A stretch of DNA of 64,000 nt from Xanthomonas sp. (lineage in GTDB: Bacteria; Pseudomonadota; Gammaproteobacteria; Xanthomonadales; Xanthomonadaceae): assembly GCF_017163755.1 (NCBI RefSeq), contig NZ_JAFIWC010000002.1, positions 124,001 to 188,000 of the forward strand, read 5' to 3'. Below, piece after piece: positions 28,290 to 37,079 of the stretch. Each line of letters opens with the position of its first letter. Position 1 is the stretch's first letter. The notes beneath the pieces were generated by a model. That model did not search any database. It was not told the origin of the DNA and worked only from the letters and a program-made list of their open reading frames with translations. The position numbers and the translations under genes were made by a program.

Positions 28290-29210
28290 TCAGCCCTGCC
28301 GTCCGCGCAGCCGCTCCAGCACGCCGTCGAGCGTGTCCAGGTCGGTGTAGTGGATCACCAGCTTGCCCTTGCCGCCGCGGCCGTGGGCGATGGCGACCTT
28401 GGTGCCCAGGCTCTCGGACAGCTCGGTCTCCAGCGAGGCGATGTCGGCCTGCGGGGCGACGCGGCCGGGCTTGGCCTTGCGGTTGTTCGGCACCTTGCCG
28501 GCGGCGAACTGCTGCGCGCGGTGCTCGACCTCGCGCACCGACCAGCCCTGGTCGGCGGCATCGGAGGCCAGCCGGCTGGCCAGTTCCGGCGACAGCGTCA
28601 GCAGCGCGCGCGCATGGCCCATCTCCAGGCGCCCGGCCTCCAGCAGCGCGCGGATCGCCGGCGGCAGCTCCAGCAGGCGCAGCAGGTTGGACACCGAGGC
28701 GCGCGAGCGGCCCACCGCTTCGGCGGCCTCGGCATGGGTCAGCGCGAATTCGTCGATCAGCCGCTGCAACGCCTGCGCCTCCTCCAGCGGGTTGAGGTCC
28801 TCGCGCTGGATGTTCTCGATCAGCGCCATGGCGATGACGGTGCGGTCGTCGAGCTCGCGCACCACCACCGGCACCTCGGTCAGCCCGGCCAGCTGCGAGG
28901 CGCGCCAGCGGCGCTCGCCGGCCACGATCTCGAACCGGCCCGGCGCCAGTTCGCGGGCGACGATCGGCTGGATCACGCCCTGCGCCTTGATCGACTCGGC
29001 CAGCTCCTGCAGCTTGCCCTCGTCCATCTCCTGGCGCGGCTGGTACTTGCCCGGCTGCAGCTGGCCGACCGGCAGCTGGCGCAGGCTCTCGCCGGGCTGC
29101 GCCTCGTCGTTGGGGGCCGGCGCGGCCGAGCCCTTCGGACCCAGCAGCGCCTCCAGGCCACGGCCCAGTCCACGCTTCTTCGGGCCGAGGGCGGGGGGCT
29201 TGGCGGTCAT
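28290..29210 (-). CDS. parB: chromosome-partitioning protein ParB
   Basis: This 306-residue protein binds parS and spreads to form the partition complex. The N-terminal 'GLGRGLEALLG' and the CTPase motifs 'RQEMDEGKLQELAESIKAQG', 'GERRWRASQLAG' and 'ENIQREDLNPLEEAQA' are typical, followed by the HTH 'THAEAAEAVGRSRASVSNLL' and a C-terminal dimerisation domain. The ATG overlaps the last base of the parA stop. No parS site (palindrome around TTTCACGTGAAA) was noticed in this window. Confidence 0.97.
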   Translation of the reverse strand: MTAKPPALGPKKRGLGRGLEALLGPKGSAAPAPNDEAQPGESLRQLPVGQLQPGKYQPRQEMDEGKLQELAESIKAQGVIQPIVARELAPGRFEIVAGERRWRASQLAGLTEVPVVVRELDDRTVIAMALIENIQREDLNPLEEAQALQRLIDEFALTHAEAAEAVGRSRASVSNLLRLLELPPAIRALLEAGRLEMGHARALLTLSPELASRLASDAADQGWSVREVEHRAQQFAAGKVPNNRKAKPGRVAPQADIASLETELSESLGTKVAIAHGRGGKGKLVIHYTDLDTLDGVLERLRGRQG

Positions 29211-30007
29211 CAGACGGTCTCCACGGCCTTGGCGGCCTTGTTGCGATCCTTGTGGCGGCGCACCAGCTCGCCGGCCAGGCCCAGGTAGGCGACGCCGCCG
29301 CGCGAGGTGCGGTCGTAGCCTACGATGCTCTGGCCATGGCTGGGCGCCTCGGCCAGGCGCACGTTGCGCGGCACGATGGTGCGGAACACCTTGTCGCCGA
29401 AGTGGTTGGTCAGCTCCGCCGACACCGCGTTGGCCAGGTTGTTGCGCACGTCGAACATGGTCCGCAGCACGCCTTCGATCTCCAGCGCCGGGTTGAGGTT
29501 GCCGCGCAGCGCCTCGATCGTCTCCAGCAAGGCGGTCAGCCCTTCCAGCGCGTAGTACTCGCACTGCATCGGCACGATGATCGAGTCCGCCGCGGTCAGC
29601 GCGTTCAAGGTCAGCAGCGACAGCGCCGGCGGACAGTCGATCAGGATGAAGTCGTACTCGGCGCGCAGCGGCGCCAGCGCGCGCTTGAGCCGCTGCTCGC
29701 GCTCGGGCTGGTCCATCAGCCGGATCTCGGCCGCGGTCAGGTCGATGTTGCCCGGCAGCAGGTCGAAGTGTTCCGGCGTGGTCACGCGGATGTCCGCGGC
29801 GGCGCTCTCGCCGAGCAGCACGTCGCAGGTGGAGGCGACCAGCTCGCGCTTGTCGATGCCGCTGCCCATGGTCGCGTTGCCCTGCGAGTCGAGGTCGACC
29901 AGCAGCACGCGCTGCGGCTGGCGCGCAAGCGCGGCCGCCAGATTGACGGCCGTGGTCGTCTTGCCGACGCCGCCCTTCTGGTTGGCGATGGCGATGATGC
30001 GGGCCAT
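29210..30007 (-). CDS. parA: chromosome-partitioning ATPase ParA (Soj)
   Basis: This 265-residue Walker ATPase drives segregation with ParB. The deviant Walker A 'NQKGGVGKTTTAVNLA', 'VLLVDLDSQGNAT' and 'DFILIDCPPALSLLT' are diagnostic. The ATG at 30007 starts the conserved MARIIAIANQ; an upstream in-frame ATG is not conserved. It follows rsmG by 93 bases and overlaps parB by one base: the common rsmG-parA-parB order. Confidence 0.97.
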   Translation of the reverse strand: MARIIAIANQKGGVGKTTTAVNLAAALARQPQRVLLVDLDSQGNATMGSGIDKRELVASTCDVLLGESAAADIRVTTPEHFDLLPGNIDLTAAEIRLMDQPEREQRLKRALAPLRAEYDFILIDCPPALSLLTLNALTAADSIIVPMQCEYYALEGLTALLETIEALRGNLNPALEIEGVLRTMFDVRNNLANAVSAELTNHFGDKVFRTIVPRNVRLAEAPSHGQSIVGYDRTSRGGVAYLGLAGELVRRHKDRNKAAKAVETV

Positions 30008-30100
30008 GCGGGAAGCCTCGTGGGCGTGGGTGGGACCGGGCATTATGCGGTCACAGCCCCCCGGGGCGGAAATCGGCCCGGCCGGGGCCGGGCGCGCGGC

Positions 30101-30742
30101 TCAGCCGCGCTCGACCACCACCAGGTGGCGCTCGGCGTCCAGCCCGGGCACGTGCAGCGGATGCACCGCCTGCGCCACCCATCCGGGCGGCAGCGCGGCG
30201 ATCTCCTCGTCCGGGCGCATCCCCTTCATCGCCCACAGGCGCCCGCCGGGACGCAGCAGGTGGCCGCCGACGGCGACGATGCCGGCCAGCGTGTCCAGCG
30301 CGCGCGCGGTGAGATGGTCGTAGGCGCCCGGCTCGTCCAGCGCCTCGGCGCGCGATTCGGCCACCCGCGCGTTGTCCAGGCGCAGCTGGCGCACCGCCTC
30401 GCGCAAGAAGCGCGCCTTCTTGCCGTTGCTCTCGACCAGGGTCACGCGCAGCTGCGGCCGCGCGATCGCCAGCGGGATGCCGGGCAGGCCGGGGCCGGTG
30501 CCCAGGTCGGCGAGGCTGCCGCGCTCCAGGTACGGCTGCATCGCCAGCGAGTCGAGCAGGTGGCGGGTGACCATCTCGCGCGGGTCGCGCACCGCGGTGA
30601 GGTTGTAGGTGCGGTTCCAGCGCAGCAGCAGCGCCAGGTAGGCCAGCAGCGGCGGCGCCAGCGCGGCCGCATCCAGGCCTTGCGCGCGCAGGCCCTGGTC
30701 GAGCTCGGCGTGGACGTGTTCGGGGAGGGAGGCGTCGTTCAT
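30101..30742 (-). CDS. rsmG: 16S rRNA (guanine527-N7) methyltransferase RsmG
   Basis: This 213-residue enzyme methylates G527 of 16S rRNA. The family start is '[21 protein letters not shown]', with '[12 protein letters not shown]' and the SAM-binding loop '[18 protein letters not shown]'. Length and position upstream of parA-parB are typical. Confidence 0.96.
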   Translation of the reverse strand: MNDASLPEHVHAELDQGLRAQGLDAAALAPPLLAYLALLLRWNRTYNLTAVRDPREMVTRHLLDSLAMQPYLERGSLADLGTGPGLPGIPLAIARPQLRVTLVESNGKKARFLREAVRQLRLDNARVAESRAEALDEPGAYDHLTARALDTLAGIVAVGGHLLRPGGRLWAMKGMRPDEEIAALPPGWVAQAVHPLHVPGLDAERHLVVVERG

Positions 30743-31113
30743 CGACGGATTATCGCAGGTGCCGGCGGGTCCACTGCCATGCCCTGGGCGCCGTCGCCGA
30801 GGGCGCCATCGCTGACGGATGTCCGCGGCAGGGGCAATGCCGGCGTGGCGCAGCGGCGCGCCGGCAGCGCGGGAAGCCGCGTCGCGACCACGGCGCCGCT
30901 CAAGCGGCGACCGCCTCCCGCGGGGTCCATGCTCAAGCGCCTTGGCCGAAGACGGCTGCACCGGCGCGCTCGGCCCTGGGGCGGGATGCGGGTCGCTGGC
31001 ACAGCGGCCAATCAGCTGCGGGAAGGACTTCCGTCGCGACAGGCACTCCGGCAGCCCCCTTGCGACTGAATCGCTCGCCCCCCCGCGCGTCGATGGCGAG
31101 GCCATCCCGGGCG
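30743..31113. other. 371-bp gene-free spacer with a degenerate REP unit
   Basis: No credible coding region, promoter or terminator is evident. GGAAGGACTTCCGTCGCGAC around 31017-31040 looks like a decayed member of the REP family. The rest is unremarkable GC-rich sequence. Confidence 0.5.
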
Positions 31114-31740
31114 CTACGCCGGCTCGAGCGGATACCAGGCCAGCGCGGCACGGTAGCCCGGCGCGGCCACCCATTCGTGCAGGCGCCAGCGTTCGACCTG
31201 CCCCAATGCCGGATCGCACCAGGCCAGGCGCAGCACGCCGCCGCCATCCTCGGCGAAGCGCAGCCGGTGCAGGCCGAACGACAGGCCGTGGCCGTGCGCC
31301 TTCAGCAGCGCTTCCTTGGCGCACCACAGGCGGAAGAACAGCGCCTCGCGCGCCGGCTCGTCCAGCGCCTGCAGGGTCGCCGCTTCGTCGGCGTGGAAGA
31401 AACGCTGCGCGACCTCGGGCAGCCGCGGGCGCGGGCGCTGGTGCTCGATGTCCACGCCCAGCCGCGCATGCGCGCCGATCGCCACCAGCAGGTAGTCGCC
31501 GCTGTGGCTCCAGCCGGTGCCCACGTGCGCCAGCGGTTCGTGCAGCCAGGGCCGGCCGCGTTCGTCGCGGCGCAGCGGCAGTTCGGCCTCCGGTGTGGCC
31601 AGCTCCCACGCCAGCAGCCGCCGCGCCTGCGCCTCGCCCGGGGTGCGCGGCGGATGCGCGCGCAGCCACACCGCCACCGGGCCGAAACGCCAGTCGGGCG
31701 GGTCCTGGCGCAGCGGCGGGTCGAGAGGGGCGTTGCTCAC
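31114..31740 (-). CDS. 4'-phosphopantetheinyl transferase (Sfp type)
   Basis: This 208-residue enzyme moves phosphopantetheine from CoA to a carrier protein. The magnesium and CoA motifs are '[12 protein letters not shown]' and '[19 protein letters not shown]', in the Sfp/HetI arrangement; length is normal for that class. No polyketide or peptide synthetase lies nearby, so the target is encoded elsewhere. It is separated from rsmG by 371 gene-free bases and transcribed on its own. Confidence 0.92.
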   Translation of the reverse strand: MSNAPLDPPLRQDPPDWRFGPVAVWLRAHPPRTPGEAQARRLLAWELATPEAELPLRRDERGRPWLHEPLAHVGTGWSHSGDYLLVAIGAHARLGVDIEHQRPRPRLPEVAQRFFHADEAATLQALDEPAREALFFRLWCAKEALLKAHGHGLSFGLHRLRFAEDGGGVLRLAWCDPALGQVERWRLHEWVAAPGYRAALAWYPLEPA

Positions 31741-31871
31741 GTCGTGTCCACGAACAGGAATGGCCGCTGGGCGGGGTCACCGAGGTTACACGGTCGCTTC
31801 ACGGCCGCGCCCCTTAAATGGCCGCGCCGCACCGCTCCCGGTGCCGGCAGACCCTTTTAGGAGTAGCGAGC

Positions 31872-32123
31872 ATGGGCATCATCATCTGGTTGATCGTCGG
31901 CGGCATCGTGGGCTGGCTGGCCAGCCTCATCATGCGTCGCGACGCGCAGCAGGGCATCATCCTGAACATCGTGGTCGGCATCGTCGGCGCGCTGATCGCC
32001 GGCTGGCTGTTCGGCGGCGGCATCAACCAGGCGATCACCCTGTGGACCTTCCTGTACTCGTTGATCGGCGCGGTGATCCTGCTGGCGATCGTCAACCTGT
32101 TCACCCGCGGACGCGCGCGCTGA
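31872..32123 (+). CDS. GlsB/YeaQ/YmgE family membrane protein
   Basis: This 83-residue protein is a small stress-associated inner-membrane protein of the transglycosylase-associated (GlsB/YeaQ) family. It has three helices with the glycine-rich patterns 'WLIVGGIVGWLASLIM', 'NIVVGIVGALIAGWLFGG' and 'LIGAVILLAIVNLF'. AGGAG at 31859-31863 gives an ideal ribosome binding site for the ATG at 31872. A strong terminator follows. Function of the family is unclear. Confidence 0.93.
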   Translation: MGIIIWLIVGGIVGWLASLIMRRDAQQGIILNIVVGIVGALIAGWLFGGGINQAITLWTFLYSLIGAVILLAIVNLFTRGRAR

Positions 32124-32148
32124 CTCGGCGCACCGTCGCGTCACACCG

Positions 32149-32174
32149 AGCCCGGGCATGTCCCGGGCTTTTTT
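32149..32174 (+). terminator. rho-independent terminator after the GlsB-type gene
   Basis: An 8-bp stem AGCCCGGG / CCCGGGCT around CATGT is followed directly by a run of six T (32169-32174). It lies 26 bases after the stop codon on the same strand. Confidence 0.93.
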
Positions 32175-32190
32175 GTGGCAGCGGCGGCGC

Positions 32191-32601
32191 TCAACCGGGC
32201 GCGCGATCGGACGGGTGATGCACCCCGTCCTCGACCGGAATCGGCACGTCCAGCGCGTACGGATTGACCCCGTCCAGGCAGCCGACGTTGTAGCCGTACT
32301 GACGTGGGTCCGAACGCCGGCGATGATGGGTGTAGATGCCGCACACGCCGCAGAAATGATGCTGCGCGGTATGCGTATGGAACTGGTACAGGCGCAGCGC
32401 CGCCTGGCCCTGCACCACGCGCAGCCCGGACAGCGGCACCGAGGCGACGATGGCCCCGCGGCGGCGGCACAGCGAGCAGTCGCAGCGGCGCGGATCGACG
32501 ATGCCGTCGGGCAGCGCCAGCTCCAGCACCACCGCGCCGCAATGGCAGCGCGCCAGATGCCGCGGCTGGATCGGGGTGTCGCCGACCAGGCGGATGCTCA
32601 T
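32191..32601 (-). CDS. GFA family (CENP-V/GFA) zinc protein
   Basis: This 136-residue protein belongs to the GFA family, named for glutathione-dependent formaldehyde-activating enzyme, though most members have no proven activity. Zinc ligands lie in 'ARCHCGAVVLEL', 'CDCSLCRRRG' and 'HHFCGVCGIYTHHRR'. Its ATG overlaps the xthA stop by four bases (32598-32601), so it is translated with xthA. Confidence 0.92.
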   Translation of the reverse strand: MSIRLVGDTPIQPRHLARCHCGAVVLELALPDGIVDPRRCDCSLCRRRGAIVASVPLSGLRVVQGQAALRLYQFHTHTAQHHFCGVCGIYTHHRRRSDPRQYGYNVGCLDGVNPYALDVPIPVEDGVHHPSDRAPG

Positions 32602-33425
32602 GCCGGGGTCTCCACGGTAACCGGCGCCGCCGCGGCCAGTTCGACCCAGGCCGGGGCGTGGTCGCTGGGGCGCTCCCAGGTCCGCGGCAGGCGGTCGATG
32701 CCCGAATCGACGGCCTGCGCCTTCAGCGCCTCGGACACCAGGGTCAGGTCGATGCGCAGGCCCAGGTTGCGGCGGAACGCGGCCTGCCGGTAGTCCCACC
32801 AGCTGAAGATCCCGCCGTCGGCGTGGTGCAGCCGGAACGCATCGTGCAGCCCCAGCGCCTGCAGCTTGTGCAGCGCGCCACGCTCGGCGGTGGAGGTGAG
32901 GATGTGGTTGTCGCTCCACACCAGCGGATCGTGCACGTCGCGTTCGTCCGGGGCGATGTTGAAGTCGCCGAGCACCACCAGCCGCGGGTGGCGCGCCAGC
33001 TCCTGCTGCAGCCAGTCGCGCACCGCCTCGAGCCAGCGCAGCTTGTAGGCGTACTTGTCGGTGCCCACGTCCTGGCCGTTGACCACGTACAGGTTGACCA
33101 CGCGCAGCGCCTGCGCCGGGTCGGAGGATCCATCCGCGCCGATCGTGGCGGCGATGACCCGGCGCTGCGCGTCGTCGAAGCCGGGGATGCCCACCTGCAC
33201 GTCGCTGATCGGCGCGCGCGACAGGATCGCCACGCCGTTGTAGGTCTTCTGCCCGGCGAACACGCTGCGGTAGCCGGCCGCGGCCAGCGCCGTGTCCGGA
33301 AACTTGTGGTCCTCCAGCTTGGTTTCCTGCAGCCCGACCACGTCCGGCGCGAACTCGCGCAGCCACTGTTCCAGGTGCGGCATGCGCACGTTGAGCGAAT
33401 TGACGTTCCAGGAGGCGATTTTCAT
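32598..33425 (-). CDS. xthA: exodeoxyribonuclease III / AP endonuclease
   Basis: This 275-residue enzyme repairs abasic sites. The EEP-fold residues are all present: 'ASWNVNSLNVR', 'LQETKLEDHKFP', 'YNGVAILSR', 'VLGDFNIAPDERD', 'LRIDLTLVS' and 'RPSDHAPAWVEL'. Length fits ExoIII. The region before the ATG is unusually AT-rich for this genome and borders the AbiE cassette, so the present promoter may have been changed by insertion. Confidence 0.96.
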   Translation of the reverse strand: MKIASWNVNSLNVRMPHLEQWLREFAPDVVGLQETKLEDHKFPDTALAAAGYRSVFAGQKTYNGVAILSRAPISDVQVGIPGFDDAQRRVIAATIGADGSSDPAQALRVVNLYVVNGQDVGTDKYAYKLRWLEAVRDWLQQELARHPRLVVLGDFNIAPDERDVHDPLVWSDNHILTSTAERGALHKLQALGLHDAFRLHHADGGIFSWWDYRQAAFRRNLGLRIDLTLVSEALKAQAVDSGIDRLPRTWERPSDHAPAWVELAAAAPVTVETPA

Positions 33426-33551
33426 AAATCACATAACCTTTTGAATTTGTTCATTTTTAATACCTTGGTTTCGCGCGATTACGCGCGTGACCAGCATGGC
33501 AATGGCCTCAGAAAGGTCGTTGCTGGGTGGAGACGAGACGGACGACTGTCA

Positions 33552-34382
33552 TCAGCCGTGCTTCCAGTTCTGCAACCAAGTCATCGAGTGCGGGGCCTCG
33601 CGTTCGACATTCCGCATGAACGCAATCCACTGGGTTCGCCGGGCGCCGTCAGCAGCGAAAGCGGGTGTCAGTGCATCCGGCGTGTCAGACGGCAGAGCGG
33701 TACCGCGACGTTTGAACGTAGCGGCGATCGCAACGGATAACCGGTTTTCGTCAAGTTCCCGCGTCGTGAGCAACGCCCACACATCGTAATAATCCTTCAG
33801 ACGTGAGTTGGCCAAACCGAGCTTGACCATGGCCTCGAATTTTTCGGCGATCACTGTCTCGGGCGGATAGGCGAGCAGGTGTAGCGCGGGCATGTCGAGC
33901 AGTACTGGCAGGTCGATTTCCTCCAGGCCCGGTTCGGTCGCGTCCCCGAAGCCGATGTCGATGATGATAGGGATGCGCGCACCTGCGAGAGTTGCGGTCG
34001 TGCGCAGCCGGATGCCGCCGTAGTCCTGATCCTCCCGTATCAACTCCGCCTTCAGTGCAGCGGCGTCGTATTCAAGGCCGTCATCGGCCGGAACGGAAGC
34101 GATTTCCCGGAATCGCGACAGCAGCACGTCGGTCGACGGATCGCCGAAGCCCAGGAAGTCGACATCGAGGGTTGGTCGATGCGGGCTATCGAACCAGGTA
34201 GTGACAAGTAGGGCGCCCTTGAGGACGTAGCGGTCCCGATGTTCCGAACGACTCAAACGGTACAGCAGCCGCTCCAGCGCATAGCGAGTCAACAGTTGAT
34301 CCAACGGCTGTTGAGTTTCGCGCGCGAGGTTCAGCAGCCGGGCGCGCACCGATGCCGCAATGTTGGTGGGAGGCTTAGCCAT
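33552..34382 (-). CDS. abiEii: AbiEii family nucleotidyltransferase toxin (type IV TA)
   Basis: This 276-residue protein is the toxin of an AbiE-type toxin-antitoxin and phage-defence system. Motif I is 'VLKGALLVTTW' with the metal-binding pair in 'RPTLDVDFLG'; the later conserved block is 'VIAEKFEAMVKLGL' and 'SRLKDYYDVWAL'. In studied systems this nucleotidyltransferase blocks growth, and the antitoxin protects without binding it. It overlaps the antitoxin gene by eight bases. Codon use and GC content look lower than in neighbouring genes, which suggests acquisition. Confidence 0.92.
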   Translation of the reverse strand: MAKPPTNIAASVRARLLNLARETQQPLDQLLTRYALERLLYRLSRSEHRDRYVLKGALLVTTWFDSPHRPTLDVDFLGFGDPSTDVLLSRFREIASVPADDGLEYDAAALKAELIREDQDYGGIRLRTTATLAGARIPIIIDIGFGDATEPGLEEIDLPVLLDMPALHLLAYPPETVIAEKFEAMVKLGLANSRLKDYYDVWALLTTRELDENRLSVAIAATFKRRGTALPSDTPDALTPAFAADGARRTQWIAFMRNVEREAPHSMTWLQNWKHG

Positions 34383-34998
34383 GCGAGGTCAGCGTCGTCA
34401 GATAGGGCTGCATGACTTTCCAGATACGTGCCTGCTCGGCAAATCGGGCGATCTCGGCCGGTGTGGTCTTGTGCTGGCGCAGCGCCTCCCGCAGTCCTTC
34501 GATTGCGACCGCCTCGCCGACCGTCCGCCGGTACCGGAACAGGTCGGCGATGGTCTTGGCGACGCCGAAGACCGGCACCGGGATGTCCTCGATGGCATGG
34601 TGTTCGACGCCGGCCGACAGCAGTTCGGGAGGGAAACGGACAATCCGCACCGGAGGATAGGCAATGCGGGGCCGCCAATCCTTCTTGCCCAGCGCCACCC
34701 AAACGCGGGCGGGCAGCTGGTCGGTCAGGCCATGAAAGGCCAGCGCCGAGGTCAGGCAGACGATCCCCTTTGGGATCAGTTTCGCCACTTCCGCCAGCGA
34801 ATGCTGCTGGTCGAGCGACGCATCGGCCAGTTGGTACAGCCCACGAGCCAGACGCACGATGGCGCCATCGCGCTCCAGCCGGGAAACAGTCGCGGCTGTG
34901 ATCCCGGCGTCGCCGAATTCGCGCAGGCGCATCATCCCGCGGCTTCCCAGCAGCGCGAGTGCCTGTTCACGTTGGGGAGCGGTGTGCGGCGCAGGCAT
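34375..34998 (-). CDS. abiEi: AbiEi family antitoxin / transcriptional regulator (type IV TA)
   Basis: This 207-residue protein has an N-terminal winged helix-turn-helix ('LREFGDAGITAATVSRLERDG' without its last residues reads as the recognition part; 'ARGLYQLAD' ends it) and the AbiEi C-terminal domain ('GIVCLTSALAFHGL', 'VFGVAKTIADLFRYRRTVG', 'EALRQHKTTPAEIARFA'). AbiEi proteins neutralise AbiEii and repress their own promoter through inverted repeats. It is the first gene of the two-gene cassette; AT-rich sequence with an inverted repeat lies just upstream. Confidence 0.9.
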   Translation of the reverse strand: MPAPHTAPQREQALALLGSRGMMRLREFGDAGITAATVSRLERDGAIVRLARGLYQLADASLDQQHSLAEVAKLIPKGIVCLTSALAFHGLTDQLPARVWVALGKKDWRPRIAYPPVRIVRFPPELLSAGVEHHAIEDIPVPVFGVAKTIADLFRYRRTVGEAVAIEGLREALRQHKTTPAEIARFAEQARIWKVMQPYLTTLTSHG

Positions 34999-35004
34999 GA
35001 TATG

Positions 35005-35038
35005 AAACCTTGCCTAGTTTAATAATTGGCCGAGGTTT
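35005..35038 (-). promoter_or_regulatory. promoter and inverted-repeat operator candidate of the AbiE cassette
   Basis: AAACCTTGCC (35005-35014) and GGCCGAGGTTT (35028-35038) form an imperfect inverted repeat around the AT-rich TAGTTTAATAATT, only seven bases before the antitoxin start. On the minus strand the centre contains a -10-like AATTATTAAACT segment. AbiEi proteins are known to bind such repeats for autoregulation; the assignment here is by analogy. Confidence 0.5.
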
Positions 35039-35295
35039 TATATCACAACAGGTTGGAAAAAGTGCCACTTCCGCAGGGAGCCGCGTGAGTTAGGCGCCCC
35101 GGCGTGCCGGGCTTGCCTGGCCTCTGCAGACGCTCGTTCCGTCAAAGGGCCGCGATAGGCCCCGTCCTCGAGGCCTCGCCTGCGGGCCGTCAGGAACAGG
35201 CCAAGCAGACGGTATGCAAACAGGCTAGTCCAGAACAGGGATGCGGACGTTTCGGAAAATCCATTTGCTCCTGTGTAAAGGGTCAGGACTGCCAG

Positions 35296-36732
35296 CTAAC
35301 GCACCAGCACGTCGATCACGCGCTGGATGCGCCGGTACGGCGGCTTCAGCAGGTCGCTGCCGGCGCGGCGCGACTGCCACAGGACCGGTAGCGCCTTGCT
35401 GAAGGCGTCGAAGCCGGCGCGGCCGTGGTAGGCGCCCATGCCGCTGGCGCCGATGCCGCCGAACGGCAGGCCGTTGATCGCGAAGTGCAGCAGCGCGTCG
35501 TTGACGGTGACGCCGCCGGCCACGGTGGCGTGCAGGATCCGCTCGACGGTGCCGCGGTCGCGGCTGAAGGGGTACAGCGACAGCGGGCGTTCGCGGCCGT
35601 TGACGGTGGTCAGCGCCTCGTCCAGCGTGCGGTAACCGCGGATCGGCAGGATCGGGCCGAAGATCTCCTCGCGCATCAGCGCCGCGTCGTCGCCGGGCTG
35701 CAGCACCACGGTCGGCGCGATCAGGCGCTCGCGGTCGGCGCGCGCCGGATCGACCGTCGCCAGTTCGATCACCTCCAGCCCGCGCGCGCGCGCATCGTCC
35801 AGGTAGCCGCGCAGGCGCCGGTACTGGCCGTCGTTGACGATGCGGGTGTAGTCGCCGGCGTCGGCGAAGTCGCCGTAGCGCGCCTGCACCTGCGCGCGCA
35901 GCGCCTGCACCAGCGCCGCCTCGCGGCCGCGGTCGATCAGCACGTAGTCCGGGGCAATGCAGGTCTGGCCGGCGTTGAACCACTTGCCGCTGGCCAGCCG
36001 CGCGGCGGCCTGCTCGAGCGGGTAATCGGCGCAGACGATGGCCGGCGACTTGCCGCCCAGTTCCAGCGTCAGCGGGGTCAGGTTCGGCGCCGCGGCGGCC
36101 ATCACCTTGCGCCCGACCGCGGTGGAGCCGGTGAACACCAGATGGTCCAGCGGCAGCGCGGCGAACGCGGCGGCCACCTCGGCGCCGCCCGCCGCGACCG
36201 CCACCCGCTCGGGCGGAAACGCCTCGGCCAGCAGCGCGTGCAGGAACTGCGCGGTGCGCGGGGTGTGCTCGGACGGCTTGAGATAGACATGGTTGCCGGC
36301 GGCGATCGCGGTGGCCAGCGGGATCAACGCCAGGTTCACCGGGTAGTTCCATGGCGCGATCACCCCGACCACGCCCACCGGCACCGCGCGCACCTCGGCG
36401 CGCGCCGGCCAGAAGCGCCAGCCCACGCCGATGCGCTGCGGCTTCATCCAGCGCTTCAGGTGCGCCAGCAGGTGATCGATCTCGCCGAGCACGGTCATGC
36501 CGTCGGCGAGCAGCGATTCGTGCCGGGAACGGTGGCCGAAGTCGGCGGCGATGGCGTCGGCCATCTCCGGCAGGCGCCGCTTCAGCGCCGCGCGCAGGCG
36601 CAGCAGGTCGGCGCGGCGCTGCGCCTGGTCGGGCTTGGCCGCCTGCCAGGCGTCGCGCAACCGCTGCAGCGTGACCGGCAGCGCGGCGAGCGGCGTGTCG
36701 GCGCTGTGGGTCGCGGGGTCGGAAATGGGCAT
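35296..36732 (-). CDS. calB: coniferyl aldehyde dehydrogenase-type ALDH
   Basis: This 478-residue NAD(P)-dependent aldehyde dehydrogenase has the cofactor block 'VIAPWNYPVNLALIPLATAI', the glutamate motif 'LTLELGGKSPAIV' and the catalytic cysteine in 'FNAGQTCIAPDYVLI'. The C-terminal 'INGLPFGGIGASGMGAYHG' and overall sequence match the CalB branch used on aromatic and long-chain aldehydes. Start at 36732 chosen for typical length; upstream in-frame sequence covers REP repeats. The stop lies 297 bases past the AbiE antitoxin start. Confidence 0.9.
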   Translation of the reverse strand: MPISDPATHSADTPLAALPVTLQRLRDAWQAAKPDQAQRRADLLRLRAALKRRLPEMADAIAADFGHRSRHESLLADGMTVLGEIDHLLAHLKRWMKPQRIGVGWRFWPARAEVRAVPVGVVGVIAPWNYPVNLALIPLATAIAAGNHVYLKPSEHTPRTAQFLHALLAEAFPPERVAVAAGGAEVAAAFAALPLDHLVFTGSTAVGRKVMAAAAPNLTPLTLELGGKSPAIVCADYPLEQAAARLASGKWFNAGQTCIAPDYVLIDRGREAALVQALRAQVQARYGDFADAGDYTRIVNDGQYRRLRGYLDDARARGLEVIELATVDPARADRERLIAPTVVLQPGDDAALMREEIFGPILPIRGYRTLDEALTTVNGRERPLSLYPFSRDRGTVERILHATVAGGVTVNDALLHFAINGLPFGGIGASGMGAYHGRAGFDAFSKALPVLWQSRRAGSDLLKPPYRRIQRVIDVLVR

Positions 36733-36857
36733 GGGCGCACTATACGATGCTGGCGTATGGCCCGATGTTGGCGATGCCGGACAAGCCGTGGCGCGGCGGT
36801 GCGGTGGCGGCGGAGGGCCAACCGGGTCCCTTGATGCAGGCGCCGCAGGGTTGCCGC

Positions 36858-37032
36858 GTCGCGACTGAAGTCGCTCCCACCATGGGCTGGTCGGCACGCC
36901 GTTTCCTTGTGGGAGAGGCTTCAGTCCCGACGATGCCCGGCGTTCGGATGCGCTCTGTTGGCAATCCTGCGAGACTCCAGCAGGCATGACGTGCGCCTAG
37001 GCTGTGGGTCGCGGCTGAAGCCGCTCCTATAG
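36858..37032. repeat. cluster of three REP units in a 347-bp spacer
   Basis: The spacer 36733-37079 has no gene. It holds three REP units: 36858-36881 (GACTGAAGTC type), 36908-36931 (opposite orientation, GGCTTCAGTC type) and 37008-37032 (GGCTGAAGCC type). The first two form a pair with a 26-base spacer. They separate the ALDH gene from the HAD gene. Confidence 0.85.
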
Positions 37033-37079
37033 AAAGCGCTAAGGCGCTTCGGCCATGGCGCGCGGCGTAACACGAGCGT

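Noticed and set aside
28290-30742. A parS site or replication origin near rsmG-parA-parB.
   Set aside because: No TTTCACGTGAAA-type palindrome, dnaA gene or DnaA-box cluster was noticed here.
35221-35300. A possible insertion-sequence end (CAGAACAGGGATGCGGACG region) beside the AbiE cassette.
   Set aside because: No matching inverted end or transposase remnant was found on the other side of the cassette.
35104-35391. A 95-codon open frame in the spacer after the AbiE genes.
   Set aside because: It overlaps the end of the aldehyde dehydrogenase gene, has no ribosome binding site and no recognisable protein features.
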